NCBI RefSeq assembly: GCF_009829925.1
Contig: NZ_SNVJ01000001.1
Coordinates: 333,983-397,982, forward strand
DNA length: 64,000 nucleotides
Source of the DNA: Teichococcus coralli
Lineage (GTDB): Bacteria; Pseudomonadota; Alphaproteobacteria; Acetobacterales; Acetobacteraceae
Direction of reading: 5' to 3'
The position numbers and the translations under genes are program-made. The notes under the pieces are model-generated. The model was not told the origin of the DNA and did not search any database. It saw only the letters and a program-made list of their open reading frames with translations. Positions 16,363 to 23,986 of this stretch are shown here, piece after piece. Within the stretch, counting starts at the first letter, position 1, and each line of letters begins with the position of its first letter.

Positions 16363-17300
16363 GCCTGCCCAACCGCATCGAGATCCGCGAGGAAGGCCCG
16401 CGCGAGGGCTTTCAGTTCGAGAAGGGCGAAATTCCGACTGCCCGAAAGCTCGAACTCATCCACGCGCTCGCCGAAACCGGGTTGAAGCGCATCCAGACCG
16501 TCTCCTTCGTGGACCCGCGCCGGGTGCCCGGCATGGCGGACGCCGAGGCCGTCTGCGCCGCGCTGAAGCCGCCGCCGGGCGTCGCCTTCGGCGCGCTCTG
16601 GCTCAACGCCAAAGGCTTCCTGCGCGCCCTGGTGGCGCCGAACCTGACCTTGGACGGAAGCGTCTCGGTCTCCGCCTCCGAGGTCTTCGGCAAACGCAAC
16701 CAGAACCGCGACCGCGAGCAGGACCTCGCCGCCGCCGCGGCCCTGATGGCGCTGTATGCCGAGCATCGCATCCCCTTCGCCCGCGCCACCATCATGGCGG
16801 CCTTCGGCTGCAACTTTCAGGGCGAGGTGCCGGTCAGCGCGGTGCTGGACCGCATCGCGGCGATCCTTTCCCTTGCCGGCGGCGCCGGGCTGGAGCGGCC
16901 GGTGATCTCGCTGGCGGATACCATGGCCTGGGCGACGCCGCTCACCATCCAGCGGGTGGTCGGCGCGGTGCGGGACAAGTGGCCCGAGCTGGAGATCTCG
17001 CTGCACCTGCACGACACGCGCGGCATGGCCATGGTGAACGCCTGGGAAGGCCTGCGCATGGGTGTCGCCCGCTTCGACGCCGCCATCGCCGGCCTCGGCG
17101 GCTGCCCCTTCGCGAAGCACGAAGGCGCCGCGGGCAACCTCTGCACCGAGGATCTTGCCCTGCTCTGCGCCGAGTGCGGCGTCGGGACAGGCCTCGACCT
17201 CGACCGGCTGATCGCGGCGGGACGTCTGGCCGAGGCGGTGGTCGGCCATTCCCTGCCCGGGCGGGTGAAGCAAGGCGGACGGCTGACGGCGCGCGGCTGA
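16359..17300 (+). CDS. Hydroxymethylglutaryl-CoA lyase family protein
   Basis: A 313-residue TIM-barrel acyl-CoA lyase of the HMGL-like DRE-TIM family. EEGPREGFQ replaces the usual DVGPRDGLQ at the start, retaining the catalytic Arg and the acidic metal-region residues. FGCNFQGEV, LADTMAWATP, HLHDTRGMA (metal-binding histidines) and GGCPFAKHEGAAGNLCTED (active-site cysteine loop) are all present. It cleaves a 3-hydroxyacyl-CoA to acetyl-CoA or pyruvate plus a smaller product. It is translationally coupled to the CoA-transferase. The altered EEGPREG start suggests a paralogue with a substrate other than HMG-CoA. Confidence 0.87.
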   Translation: MSLPNRIEIREEGPREGFQFEKGEIPTARKLELIHALAETGLKRIQTVSFVDPRRVPGMADAEAVCAALKPPPGVAFGALWLNAKGFLRALVAPNLTLDGSVSVSASEVFGKRNQNRDREQDLAAAAALMALYAEHRIPFARATIMAAFGCNFQGEVPVSAVLDRIAAILSLAGGAGLERPVISLADTMAWATPLTIQRVVGAVRDKWPELEISLHLHDTRGMAMVNAWEGLRMGVARFDAAIAGLGGCPFAKHEGAAGNLCTEDLALLCAECGVGTGLDLDRLIAAGRLAEAVVGHSLPGRVKQGGRLTARG

Positions 17301-17322
17301 AGCACCTCACCGGCAAAGGGGA

Positions 17323-17353
17323 TTGTTGCGAGGGATTCTTAATCGCATATATG
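17323..17353 (+). promoter_or_regulatory. Likely promoter of the SEL1-repeat gene
   Basis: TTGTTG at 17323-17328, a 17-bp spacer, then CATATA (17346-17351) give a plausible sigma-70 promoter. The start codon lies only 7 nt beyond the -10, so the transcript would be leaderless or nearly so. No ribosome binding site precedes the ATG. Confidence 0.4.
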
Positions 17354-17357
17354 GCGC

Positions 17358-18164
17358 ATGCTTCGCCGCCGCGCCGACCATCCGCCGCCCCTCAGCCTCG
17401 CCGAGATCCGCGCCGCCAGTCCGGCACAGCTCCAGGCCGCCTTCGCAGGCCCGCCCGAGGAGGCGGCGCGCTGGATCGCGGCCGCCGCCCGAGCGGGGCT
17501 GCTCCAGGCGCAGTTGCTGCAGGGCCAGATTCTGCTGGAGGGGCGCGGCGTGCGGATGGACCGTGCCGCCGCCCATGCGTGGTTCCGCACCGCCGCCCAG
17601 GCCGGCAGCCTGGAAGGCATCAACATGGTTGGGCGCTGCCACGAGCTGGGCTGGGGCGTGCCGGTGGACCTGCCCCAGGCCGCCGTCCTGTATCGCGAAG
17701 CCGCCGAAAAAGGGCTTGATTGGGCACAGTACAACCTCGCCGTCCTGCTGGCGCGTGGCAGTGGCGCGCCTGAGGATCGGGCCGAGGCGCTGCATTGGGT
17801 GCGCCGCGCGGCCGTGCAGGGCCACCCCAAGGCATTGACCCTGCTGGGGCGCTTCCTGGAGGAAGGCTGGGAAGGCCCGACCGACCGGCAGGCCGCCTTC
17901 GCCCTTTATGCCCGCGCCGCCGCGGCAGGGGATTTCCGCGCGCAGTTCAACCTGGGCACGCTGGTCCTCGCGGAAGGCGACGCCGAGGCGGCGCTGCGCT
18001 GGTTCCGCCAGGCGGCCGCCACCGGCTCGCCCGGCTTTCTCGGCAGCATGGCGGCGCGGCTGGCGGCCCGCCCCGAGCCGGCCCTCCGCGCCCTTGCCGC
18101 AGAGATCAGGGCGAGGCTGGTGCCGCTGCTCGACGCCGAAGCGGGCGCCGCACAAGCTCAGTGA
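17358..18164 (+). CDS. SEL1-like (TPR-type) repeat protein
   Basis: A 268-residue protein built of about five SEL1-like repeats (residues 50-230), for example AHAWFRTAAQAGSLEG, AVLYREAAEKGLDWAQYNLA, EALHWVRRAAVQGHPKAL and AFALYARAAAAGDFRAQFNLG. No signal peptide is visible, so it is probably cytoplasmic. SEL1 proteins scaffold protein complexes in stress and envelope pathways; the partner is unknown. ATG 17358 lacks a Shine-Dalgarno sequence, consistent with a leaderless transcript from the adjacent promoter-like sequence. Its 3' end overlaps the convergent YidB-like gene by 7 bp. Confidence 0.8.
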   Translation: MLRRRADHPPPLSLAEIRAASPAQLQAAFAGPPEEAARWIAAAARAGLLQAQLLQGQILLEGRGVRMDRAAAHAWFRTAAQAGSLEGINMVGRCHELGWGVPVDLPQAAVLYREAAEKGLDWAQYNLAVLLARGSGAPEDRAEALHWVRRAAVQGHPKALTLLGRFLEEGWEGPTDRQAAFALYARAAAAGDFRAQFNLGTLVLAEGDAEAALRWFRQAAATGSPGFLGSMAARLAARPEPALRALAAEIRARLVPLLDAEAGAAQAQ

Positions 18165-18760
18165 CGCGGCGGCGCAGCACCAGGGCCTGAGCCCTGCCTG
18201 TCTCCAAGGAGGCTGCTCAGCAGGCCGCCGATCCCGCCGCCGCCAATCTCCTCCTCGCGTTGCGGAACATCGCCCTTCGGTGTGGCGCGATCCACGAAAT
18301 GGGGAAGCGTGTGGCTCAGCTCCTCCAGCAGGCGCTGGCGATCGGTGCCCGCCTGCCGTGCCGCCTCATCCAGCTCCTGCGGATCGAACTCCCGCTCCAA
18401 CTCCTGGGGGGAGACGGGGCGGTTCTCGCCGTGCCCAACCCAGGAGTCGACCTGCGGGCCCATGCCCTGGTTCCGCAAACCATTGAGCATCCCAGCCAAG
18501 CCGCCGAGCAGGCCACCTCCGGCCGAGCCGGTCGCGCCTCCACCCAGAAGTCCACCGAGAAGCCCGCCCAGGCCACCCATACCCTCCGAGCCGGTACCCT
18601 CCGAGCCGGCGGGGGTGGCCTGGGCGGGCGCGGCACCGCCCTCCTGCCGCGCATGCTTCATCAACTGATGCACAAGCAGCGCGATCGCTGCCATCTTGAC
18701 CCCGCCAGAGAGGCCACCGGTCAGGCCGCCGCCGCCGCGCCCGGAAAACAATCCGCTCAT
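18158..18760 (-). CDS. YidB-like (DUF937) protein
   Basis: A 200-residue protein with glycine-rich low-complexity stretches (GGLGGLLGGLLGGG, about residues 61-74) followed by the conserved DUF937/YidB region: VDSWVGHGENRPVSPQEL and LLEELSHTLPHFVDRATPKG. Function in E. coli YidB is unknown. The N-terminal part contains a short hydrophobic segment (VKMAAIALLVHQLM) that may be membrane-associated. The ATG at 18760 has GAGGAGAA about 6-7 nt upstream. Repetitive glycine codons make this region prone to slippage and alignment error. Confidence 0.75.
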   Translation of the reverse strand: MSGLFSGRGGGGLTGGLSGGVKMAAIALLVHQLMKHARQEGGAAPAQATPAGSEGTGSEGMGGLGGLLGGLLGGGATGSAGGGLLGGLAGMLNGLRNQGMGPQVDSWVGHGENRPVSPQELEREFDPQELDEAARQAGTDRQRLLEELSHTLPHFVDRATPKGDVPQREEEIGGGGIGGLLSSLLGDRQGSGPGAAPPRH

Positions 18761-18838
18761 CGTTCGATTCTCCTCACACTTGGAGGACTTAACGCGCCAT
18801 GGCCGGCGCTGTTGCCGTGGCGCGATGGGGCCGGCGGA

Positions 18839-20503
18839 TCATCCCATGGCGGGCATGGCGCGGCCGCCGACCAGCCGCAGGATCCGCGTCGGCCGTTCCA
18901 CGCCAAGCAGGCGATGCGTGATGAGGATGACGCTGCGCCCCTCGGTGGCGGATTCCAGCGTTTCCAGGAAGGTGCGCTCGGCCTGCGCGTCCAGGCCGGA
19001 AGCGGGCTCGTCCAGGATCAGCACGCGCGCCGGCGAGAGCAGCGCACGCGCCAGGGCGAGACGCCGTCCCTGGCCGCCGGAGAAACGGGCGCCACCCTCT
19101 CCGCACTGCGTCTGCAGGCCTTCCGGCAAGGCGCGCACCACATCGGCCACGCCGGCCCGCTCCAGCGCCTGCCAGAGCGCGGCATCATCCGCGTCCGGCG
19201 CGGCGATGCGCAGGTTGGCGGCGATGCTGTCGTCGAACAGGCGCGCATCCTGGGTCAGGCAGGCGATGCGGCTGCGCACCGCGTCGGCGGAAAGCTCCGC
19301 GATGTCCACGCCACCCAGGGTGATGCACCCGCCCTGCGGCGCCGCCAGCTTCAGCAGCAGCGCTGCGAGCGTGGACTTGCCGGCGCCGGAGGGGCCTAGC
19401 AGCGCCAGCCGGCCGCCTTCGGGAAGCTCAAAGCTGAGCCCTTCGAAGACGGGTGCGCGGTCCCCGGCCCAGGCGAAGCGCAGATCCTCGGCGCGAATGG
19501 CATGGCCAGTCGGCAGCGCCGCCGGCTGCGCCGGCTCGGTGACGGGCGGCGGCGTATCGGCAGCTTCAAAGAGACGGTGCGCGCCGGCCCCGGCCGCGGC
19601 CAAGGCAGTGCCGGCACGTGGCAGGCCGGAAAGCACCTCGCCCGCCGCGAGCGCAAGAAAAAGGCCCATCACCGCACCGGCGGCCGCGCCGGGGCCGCCG
19701 GCAAGGCCGTACCCCAGCGCACCGAGCAGCGCCGCCTGCGTCAGCAGTGTGCCGCTGGCGCCACTCCAGGCGGCGCGACGGGCCAGGGATGCCTGGGTGC
19801 GGGCAAGGTCCTGGCCGGCCGCGTCGAGGCGCGCCGCGGCGCGCCCCTCGGCGTTGGCCGCCAGCGTATCTTCCAGGCCCAGCAGCGGATCCACGGCGGC
19901 GGTGCGCAGCCGGCCCTGGGCTTCAGCCACCTCGGCCGCGGCACGGGCGGCACCGGGGGCGAGCAGCGGCGGCAGCAGCAGGGCGAGCGCGAGCGGCAGG
20001 GCGACCACGGCGGCGAGAGCCGGCCCGGCGAAGCCCAGCAGCACCGCCAGCGCCAGCACCACCGCCAGCGCGGCGGCCCCGGGCACCAGGGCGCGGAGAT
20101 AGAGCCCGTCCAGCGCCTCGACGTCGGAAACAAGGCGCCCCAGCAGGTCGCCCGCGCGGCGCATGCCCAGGCCGGAGGGCAGCCGTTCCGCGAGGCGGCG
20201 GAAGAACCAGATGCGAGTATCGGCCAGGGCACGGAAGGTGGCGGCGTGCGTCACCAGCCGCTCCAGGTAGCGGGCGGCGGGCCGCACCAGGATCAACGGC
20301 CGCAACAGCAGCAGCGACCCGACCGCGACGCCGGTCAGCGCGCCGTGGCGCAGCCCCTCGGAAACGCCGCGCCCGGCCAGCGCCAGCAGCGCCACGCCGG
20401 CCAACGCCGCCAGCATGGCGATCAGGGCGCCGGCCAGCAGCCAGCCCCGGCGCGCCCGCCAAAGGCCGAGCACGCGCAGGAGGTCATGCAGCATCGCGAT
20501 CAT
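18839..20503 (-). CDS. cydC: Thiol reductant ABC exporter subunit CydC
   Basis: A 554-residue half-transporter: six membrane helices (residues 20-310) fused to an ATPase domain with Walker A LLGPSGAGKST, signature SGGQGRRLALARAL and Walker B VLILDEPASGLD. With CydD it exports cysteine and glutathione to the periplasm, which is needed for cytochrome bd and c-type cytochrome maturation. The ATG lies in the ATGA overlap with the cydD stop. No cydAB genes are in the window, so the exporter is encoded apart from the oxidase, if the genome has one. Confidence 0.9.
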   Translation of the reverse strand: MIAMLHDLLRVLGLWRARRGWLLAGALIAMLAALAGVALLALAGRGVSEGLRHGALTGVAVGSLLLLRPLILVRPAARYLERLVTHAATFRALADTRIWFFRRLAERLPSGLGMRRAGDLLGRLVSDVEALDGLYLRALVPGAAALAVVLALAVLLGFAGPALAAVVALPLALALLLPPLLAPGAARAAAEVAEAQGRLRTAAVDPLLGLEDTLAANAEGRAAARLDAAGQDLARTQASLARRAAWSGASGTLLTQAALLGALGYGLAGGPGAAAGAVMGLFLALAAGEVLSGLPRAGTALAAAGAGAHRLFEAADTPPPVTEPAQPAALPTGHAIRAEDLRFAWAGDRAPVFEGLSFELPEGGRLALLGPSGAGKSTLAALLLKLAAPQGGCITLGGVDIAELSADAVRSRIACLTQDARLFDDSIAANLRIAAPDADDAALWQALERAGVADVVRALPEGLQTQCGEGGARFSGGQGRRLALARALLSPARVLILDEPASGLDAQAERTFLETLESATEGRSVILITHRLLGVERPTRILRLVGGRAMPAMG

Positions 20504-22188
20504 TCGCCGGCCATCCGGGAGGTGACGGCGCGCCCCTGTTCCAGTTCCAGCACGCGGTTGAAACGGGCGCGCAGCGCCGGGGAATGGGTGGCGATGATCG
20601 CCGTGCGGCCGGCGCAGAGGCGTCGCAGGCTATCCAGCACCTGCACCTCCGTGCCGGGATCGAGATGCACCGTCGGCTCGTCGAGGAGCACCAGCGGCGC
20701 GTTGCGCAGGAAGGCGCGGGCAATGGCCACGCGTTGCGCCTGCCCGCCGGAAAGGCCGAAGCCGCCCTCCCCCACCAGCGTGTCGAGCCCCTGCGGCAAG
20801 GCGGCGGCGAAGTCCGCCACCTGGGCGGCGCGCGCGGCGGCCTCCACCTCGGGCGCAGTGGCTTCGGGGCGGGCGAGGCGGATGTTCTCGCGGATGGTGT
20901 CGCGGAACAGATGCGCCTTCTGCCCGACATAGGCGGTCAGGCGGCGCAGCTCCTCCGGGCGCAGCGTGGTGGCGTCGCGCCCGTTCAGGGCGAGGCGTCC
21001 GGCATCGGGCCGCTGGAAGCCCATCAGCAGCCGCAGCACCGAGGACTTGCCGGAGCCGGAAGGCCCCGCCAGCACCAGCGCCTCGCCGGGCGTGACGCGA
21101 AAGGAAAGGTCGGCCAGCGCAGGGCCGCGCGCCGGGTCGTAGGTCAGGCTGACATGCTCGAAGGTGACGACCACGCTGGGCGGGATCTCGGCCAGTTGCA
21201 GCCCGGTCTCGCCCGCTGCCGGTTCCTGCAGCAGCGGCGCCAGCGCGGCGGCGGCGCCCTGCGCCGCCATCCGCTCGTGATAGGCGGCGGAGAAGGCCCG
21301 CAGCGGCGCAAAGAAGCCCGGCACCATCAGCAGGCAGAACAACGCCGCCTGTGGATCGGGATGGCCGCCCACCAGCATGTTGCCGTGGCGCCAGGCGAGG
21401 CAGCCCAGCACGGCGGCGGCGATCACCTCCAGCGTCAGGCCGGAAAGGAAGGCGACGCGCAGCACCTTCATGGTGCGGCGGCGCAGCTCGTCGGCGGCGG
21501 CGCCAAGCGCCTGCGCCTCCGCCTCCTGGCGGCGGAACAGCACAAGCTGGGGCAGGCCCCGCATGCGGTCGAGAAAGCGGCCGGAGAGGTGTTGCAGCGC
21601 GTCGAACTGCCGCCGGCTGGCCAGCGCCGCGCCGATGCCGGTCAGCGCCATGCCGACCGGCACCAGCGCCCCGGCGACGAAGAGGATGAGGCCGCTCAGC
21701 GGATCCTCGAAGGCCACCACGATGGCGATCAGCAGCGGCCCCGCGGCGGCGAGGGCGGCGGCGGGCAGCCAGCGGGCGAAATAGCCATCCAGCGCCTCGA
21801 CCCGGTCCACCACCAGGGCCGCGCGCTCGCCCGCCGGCCGGTGATCGGCCGGGCCGGCAGCCAGCAGGCGGGCGAAGGCGCGGCGGCGCAGGCCGGCTCG
21901 CGCGGCCGCGCCGGCAGCGGCCTGGGCGCGCTCCTGCGCGATGCCGAGCGCGATGGCCAGCAACGCCAGCGCCGCGGCGGCGGCGAAGTCCGGCCAGCCG
22001 GACTGCCCGTAGCCGAGCAGGGTGGCGAGCAGGTGCGACATGAACCACGCCTGGGCAAGACCGCAGGCGATCGAAGCAAGGCCGAGCAGGATCGGGCGCG
22101 ACAGTCGCGCGCGGCCCTCTCGGGCCGTGGCAGACAGCAGGGAACGCGCCCGGACCGCCTCAGCCGGCAGGGGCTTGGACATGGACAT
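20500..22188 (-). CDS. cydD: Thiol reductant ABC exporter subunit CydD
   Basis: A 562-residue partner of CydC with membrane and ATPase domains. Walker A is LAGPSGSGKSSVL, the signature is LSGGQAQRVAIARAF and Walker B is VLLDEPTVHLD. It is the first gene of a two-gene operon with cydC. Two ATGs are possible (22188 and 22182, MSMSK). The gene is divergent from the polysaccharide deacetylase, about 90 bp away. Confidence 0.9.
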   Translation of the reverse strand: MSMSKPLPAEAVRARSLLSATAREGRARLSRPILLGLASIACGLAQAWFMSHLLATLLGYGQSGWPDFAAAAALALLAIALGIAQERAQAAAGAAARAGLRRRAFARLLAAGPADHRPAGERAALVVDRVEALDGYFARWLPAAALAAAGPLLIAIVVAFEDPLSGLILFVAGALVPVGMALTGIGAALASRRQFDALQHLSGRFLDRMRGLPQLVLFRRQEAEAQALGAAADELRRRTMKVLRVAFLSGLTLEVIAAAVLGCLAWRHGNMLVGGHPDPQAALFCLLMVPGFFAPLRAFSAAYHERMAAQGAAAALAPLLQEPAAGETGLQLAEIPPSVVVTFEHVSLTYDPARGPALADLSFRVTPGEALVLAGPSGSGKSSVLRLLMGFQRPDAGRLALNGRDATTLRPEELRRLTAYVGQKAHLFRDTIRENIRLARPEATAPEVEAAARAAQVADFAAALPQGLDTLVGEGGFGLSGGQAQRVAIARAFLRNAPLVLLDEPTVHLDPGTEVQVLDSLRRLCAGRTAIIATHSPALRARFNRVLELEQGRAVTSRMAGE

Positions 22189-22280
22189 CTTCTAGCCGGT
22201 TTCATGCCGTACGAAAACCGCAGAGCGACGATGGCCTATGCTGCGCCTGCTGCCCAACCAGAGGAGTGGAGGGACCCTTC

Positions 22281-23168
22281 ATGCTGCCCAGACATGGCCG
22301 CTACGACTATCATCCCTGGCCCGACCGCCCTCCCTACTCCTGGCGCGGGGGAGCCAAGCTCGCGGTCTACCTGGGCATCAACCTGGAACACTTCGCCTTT
22401 GGCGAGGGGCTGGGCGCCGAACTGGCACCGGGAGGCCCGCAGCCCGACGTGCTGAACTACGCCTGGCGCGACTACGGCAACCGGGTCGGCGCCTGGCGGC
22501 TGATCGAGGTGCTGGAGGCGCTCCGCCTGCCGGCCACGGTGCTGCTGAACAGCGCCATGTACGACTACGCGCCGAGCCTGGTGGCGGCGCACCGCGCCCG
22601 CGGCGACGAGATCGCCGCTCATGGCCGCACCAACAGCGAGCGGCAGAGCACGATGGACGAGGCCACCGAGCGGGCCATGATCGCCGAGGTCACGGCGGCG
22701 ATCGCCAATGCCGAGGGCCTGCGGCCGAGCGGCTGGCTGTCGCCCTGGATCGCCGAAAGCCACCACACCCCGGACCTGCTTGCGGAGGCGGGCTACCGCT
22801 ATACCCTCAACTGGTGCGCCGACGACCAGCCCATCTGGATGCGCACGCGCGCCGGGCGGCTGCTGGCCGTGCCCTACCCGCAGGAAGTCAACGACGTCCC
22901 CGCGATCGCGGTGCGCAGGGACGGCGCCGAGCAGTTCGCCGCCATGATCGTGGCGGACTTCGAGGAGCGCCTGCGGCAGATCCAGGACGGCCGGCCCCAG
23001 GTGATGGGCATCGCGCTGCACCCCTATCTGGTGGGCCAGCCCTACCGGCTGCGGGCGCTGCGTGGCGCGCTGGAACATATCGCCGCGCGGCAGGACCTCG
23101 CCTGGTTCGCCACCGCCGGGCAGATCGCCGAGCACGTGGCAAGCATGCCGGAGGGGATGATGAGCTGA
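22281..23168 (+). CDS. Polysaccharide deacetylase / allantoinase-like (PuuE-type) protein
   Basis: A 295-residue NodB-homology protein. The N-terminal HGRYDYHPWPDRPPYSWRGG is typical of the PuuE/allantoinase-like subgroup. EIAAHGRTNSERQ and HPYLVGQPYR carry the histidines expected of the metal site, although the canonical TFDD aspartate pair is replaced by a GINLEHF-type segment. There is no signal peptide, so it probably acts on a cytoplasmic small molecule rather than wall polysaccharide. ATG 22281 is preferred to GTG 22266 because GGAGGG lies about 8 nt upstream. The substrate is not determinable. Confidence 0.8.
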   Translation: MLPRHGRYDYHPWPDRPPYSWRGGAKLAVYLGINLEHFAFGEGLGAELAPGGPQPDVLNYAWRDYGNRVGAWRLIEVLEALRLPATVLLNSAMYDYAPSLVAAHRARGDEIAAHGRTNSERQSTMDEATERAMIAEVTAAIANAEGLRPSGWLSPWIAESHHTPDLLAEAGYRYTLNWCADDQPIWMRTRAGRLLAVPYPQEVNDVPAIAVRRDGAEQFAAMIVADFEERLRQIQDGRPQVMGIALHPYLVGQPYRLRALRGALEHIAARQDLAWFATAGQIAEHVASMPEGMMS

Positions 23169-23180
23169 GGCGCGGGCGCC

Positions 23181-23849
23181 TCAGAAGTCCAGGTCGGGAT
23201 AGTGGGGCGGCGGGTTGACGCCGCTCACGCGGTCCGCCAGCAGCGGGCGGAAGGCCGGGCGGGACTTCACCCGCGCGTACCAGTCCTTGGCGGCGTCGTT
23301 CAGCCCCCAGTCGATGTCGCCGATGTAATCCAGGGCGGAGAGGTGCGCCGCCGCCGCCAGGTCGGCCAGCGAGAGGGTGTTGCCGGCGAGCCAGATGCGC
23401 GTCTCGGCCAGCCAGCCGAGATAGTCGAGATGCGGCTTCAGGTTCGCGTAGCCGGCGCGCAGCGCCCCGGCATCCGGGTTGCCGCGCCCCATCAGCCGCT
23501 TCATCTGCTTCTCATGGAGCAGGTTGTCCGTCACCTCGCGGGCGAACTTGCCATCGAACCAGGCAACGAGGCGACGCACCTCGGCCCGCTCGCCCAGCGT
23601 GCGGCCGAGCAGCGGCACGTCGGGGTAGGCCTCGTCGAGATACTCGCAGATGGCATAGCTGTCGGCCAGGACGAGGCCGTTCTCCTCCACCAGCACAGGC
23701 ACGGTGCAGGCCGCGTTCAGCTCCAGGAACTCGTCCCGCCGCTCCCATACCCGCTCGATCCGCAGCTCGAAGGGGATGCGCTTCTCGCTCAGGACCAGGC
23801 GCACCTTGCGCGAATAGGGGGACAACGGCAGATGGTACAGGATTCGCAT
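23181..23849 (-). CDS. fzlA: FzlA-like GST-fold cell-division protein
   Basis: A 222-residue glutathione-S-transferase-fold protein. Its sequence follows the alphaproteobacterial FtsZ-localised protein FzlA: LSPYSRKVRLVLSEK near the start, the ADSYAICEYLDEAYPDVPLLG segment in two parts, RRLVAWFDGKFAREVTDNLLHEK, and the distinctive C-terminus PPPHYPDLDF. In Caulobacter, FzlA binds and curves FtsZ filaments and links them to septal wall synthesis through FtsWI. I assign it by remembered similarity, not a search; a generic GST is the alternative. The start at MRILYHL (23849) aligns with the domain start, but no clear ribosome site is present. Confidence 0.75.
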   Translation of the reverse strand: MRILYHLPLSPYSRKVRLVLSEKRIPFELRIERVWERRDEFLELNAACTVPVLVEENGLVLADSYAICEYLDEAYPDVPLLGRTLGERAEVRRLVAWFDGKFAREVTDNLLHEKQMKRLMGRGNPDAGALRAGYANLKPHLDYLGWLAETRIWLAGNTLSLADLAAAAHLSALDYIGDIDWGLNDAAKDWYARVKSRPAFRPLLADRVSGVNPPPHYPDLDF

Positions 23850-23986
23850 GCGCAGAGAGCCAGGCCGTGACAAGGGGGCCGCTTATGGCATGGCGAGCGC
23901 GGAGCGGAAAGGCGACCGCATCAGGAACGCGCAAATTGTGACGGCATGGCCCGCCCCCGCGGAGCGCGCCATGCCTCATCCGGCGG

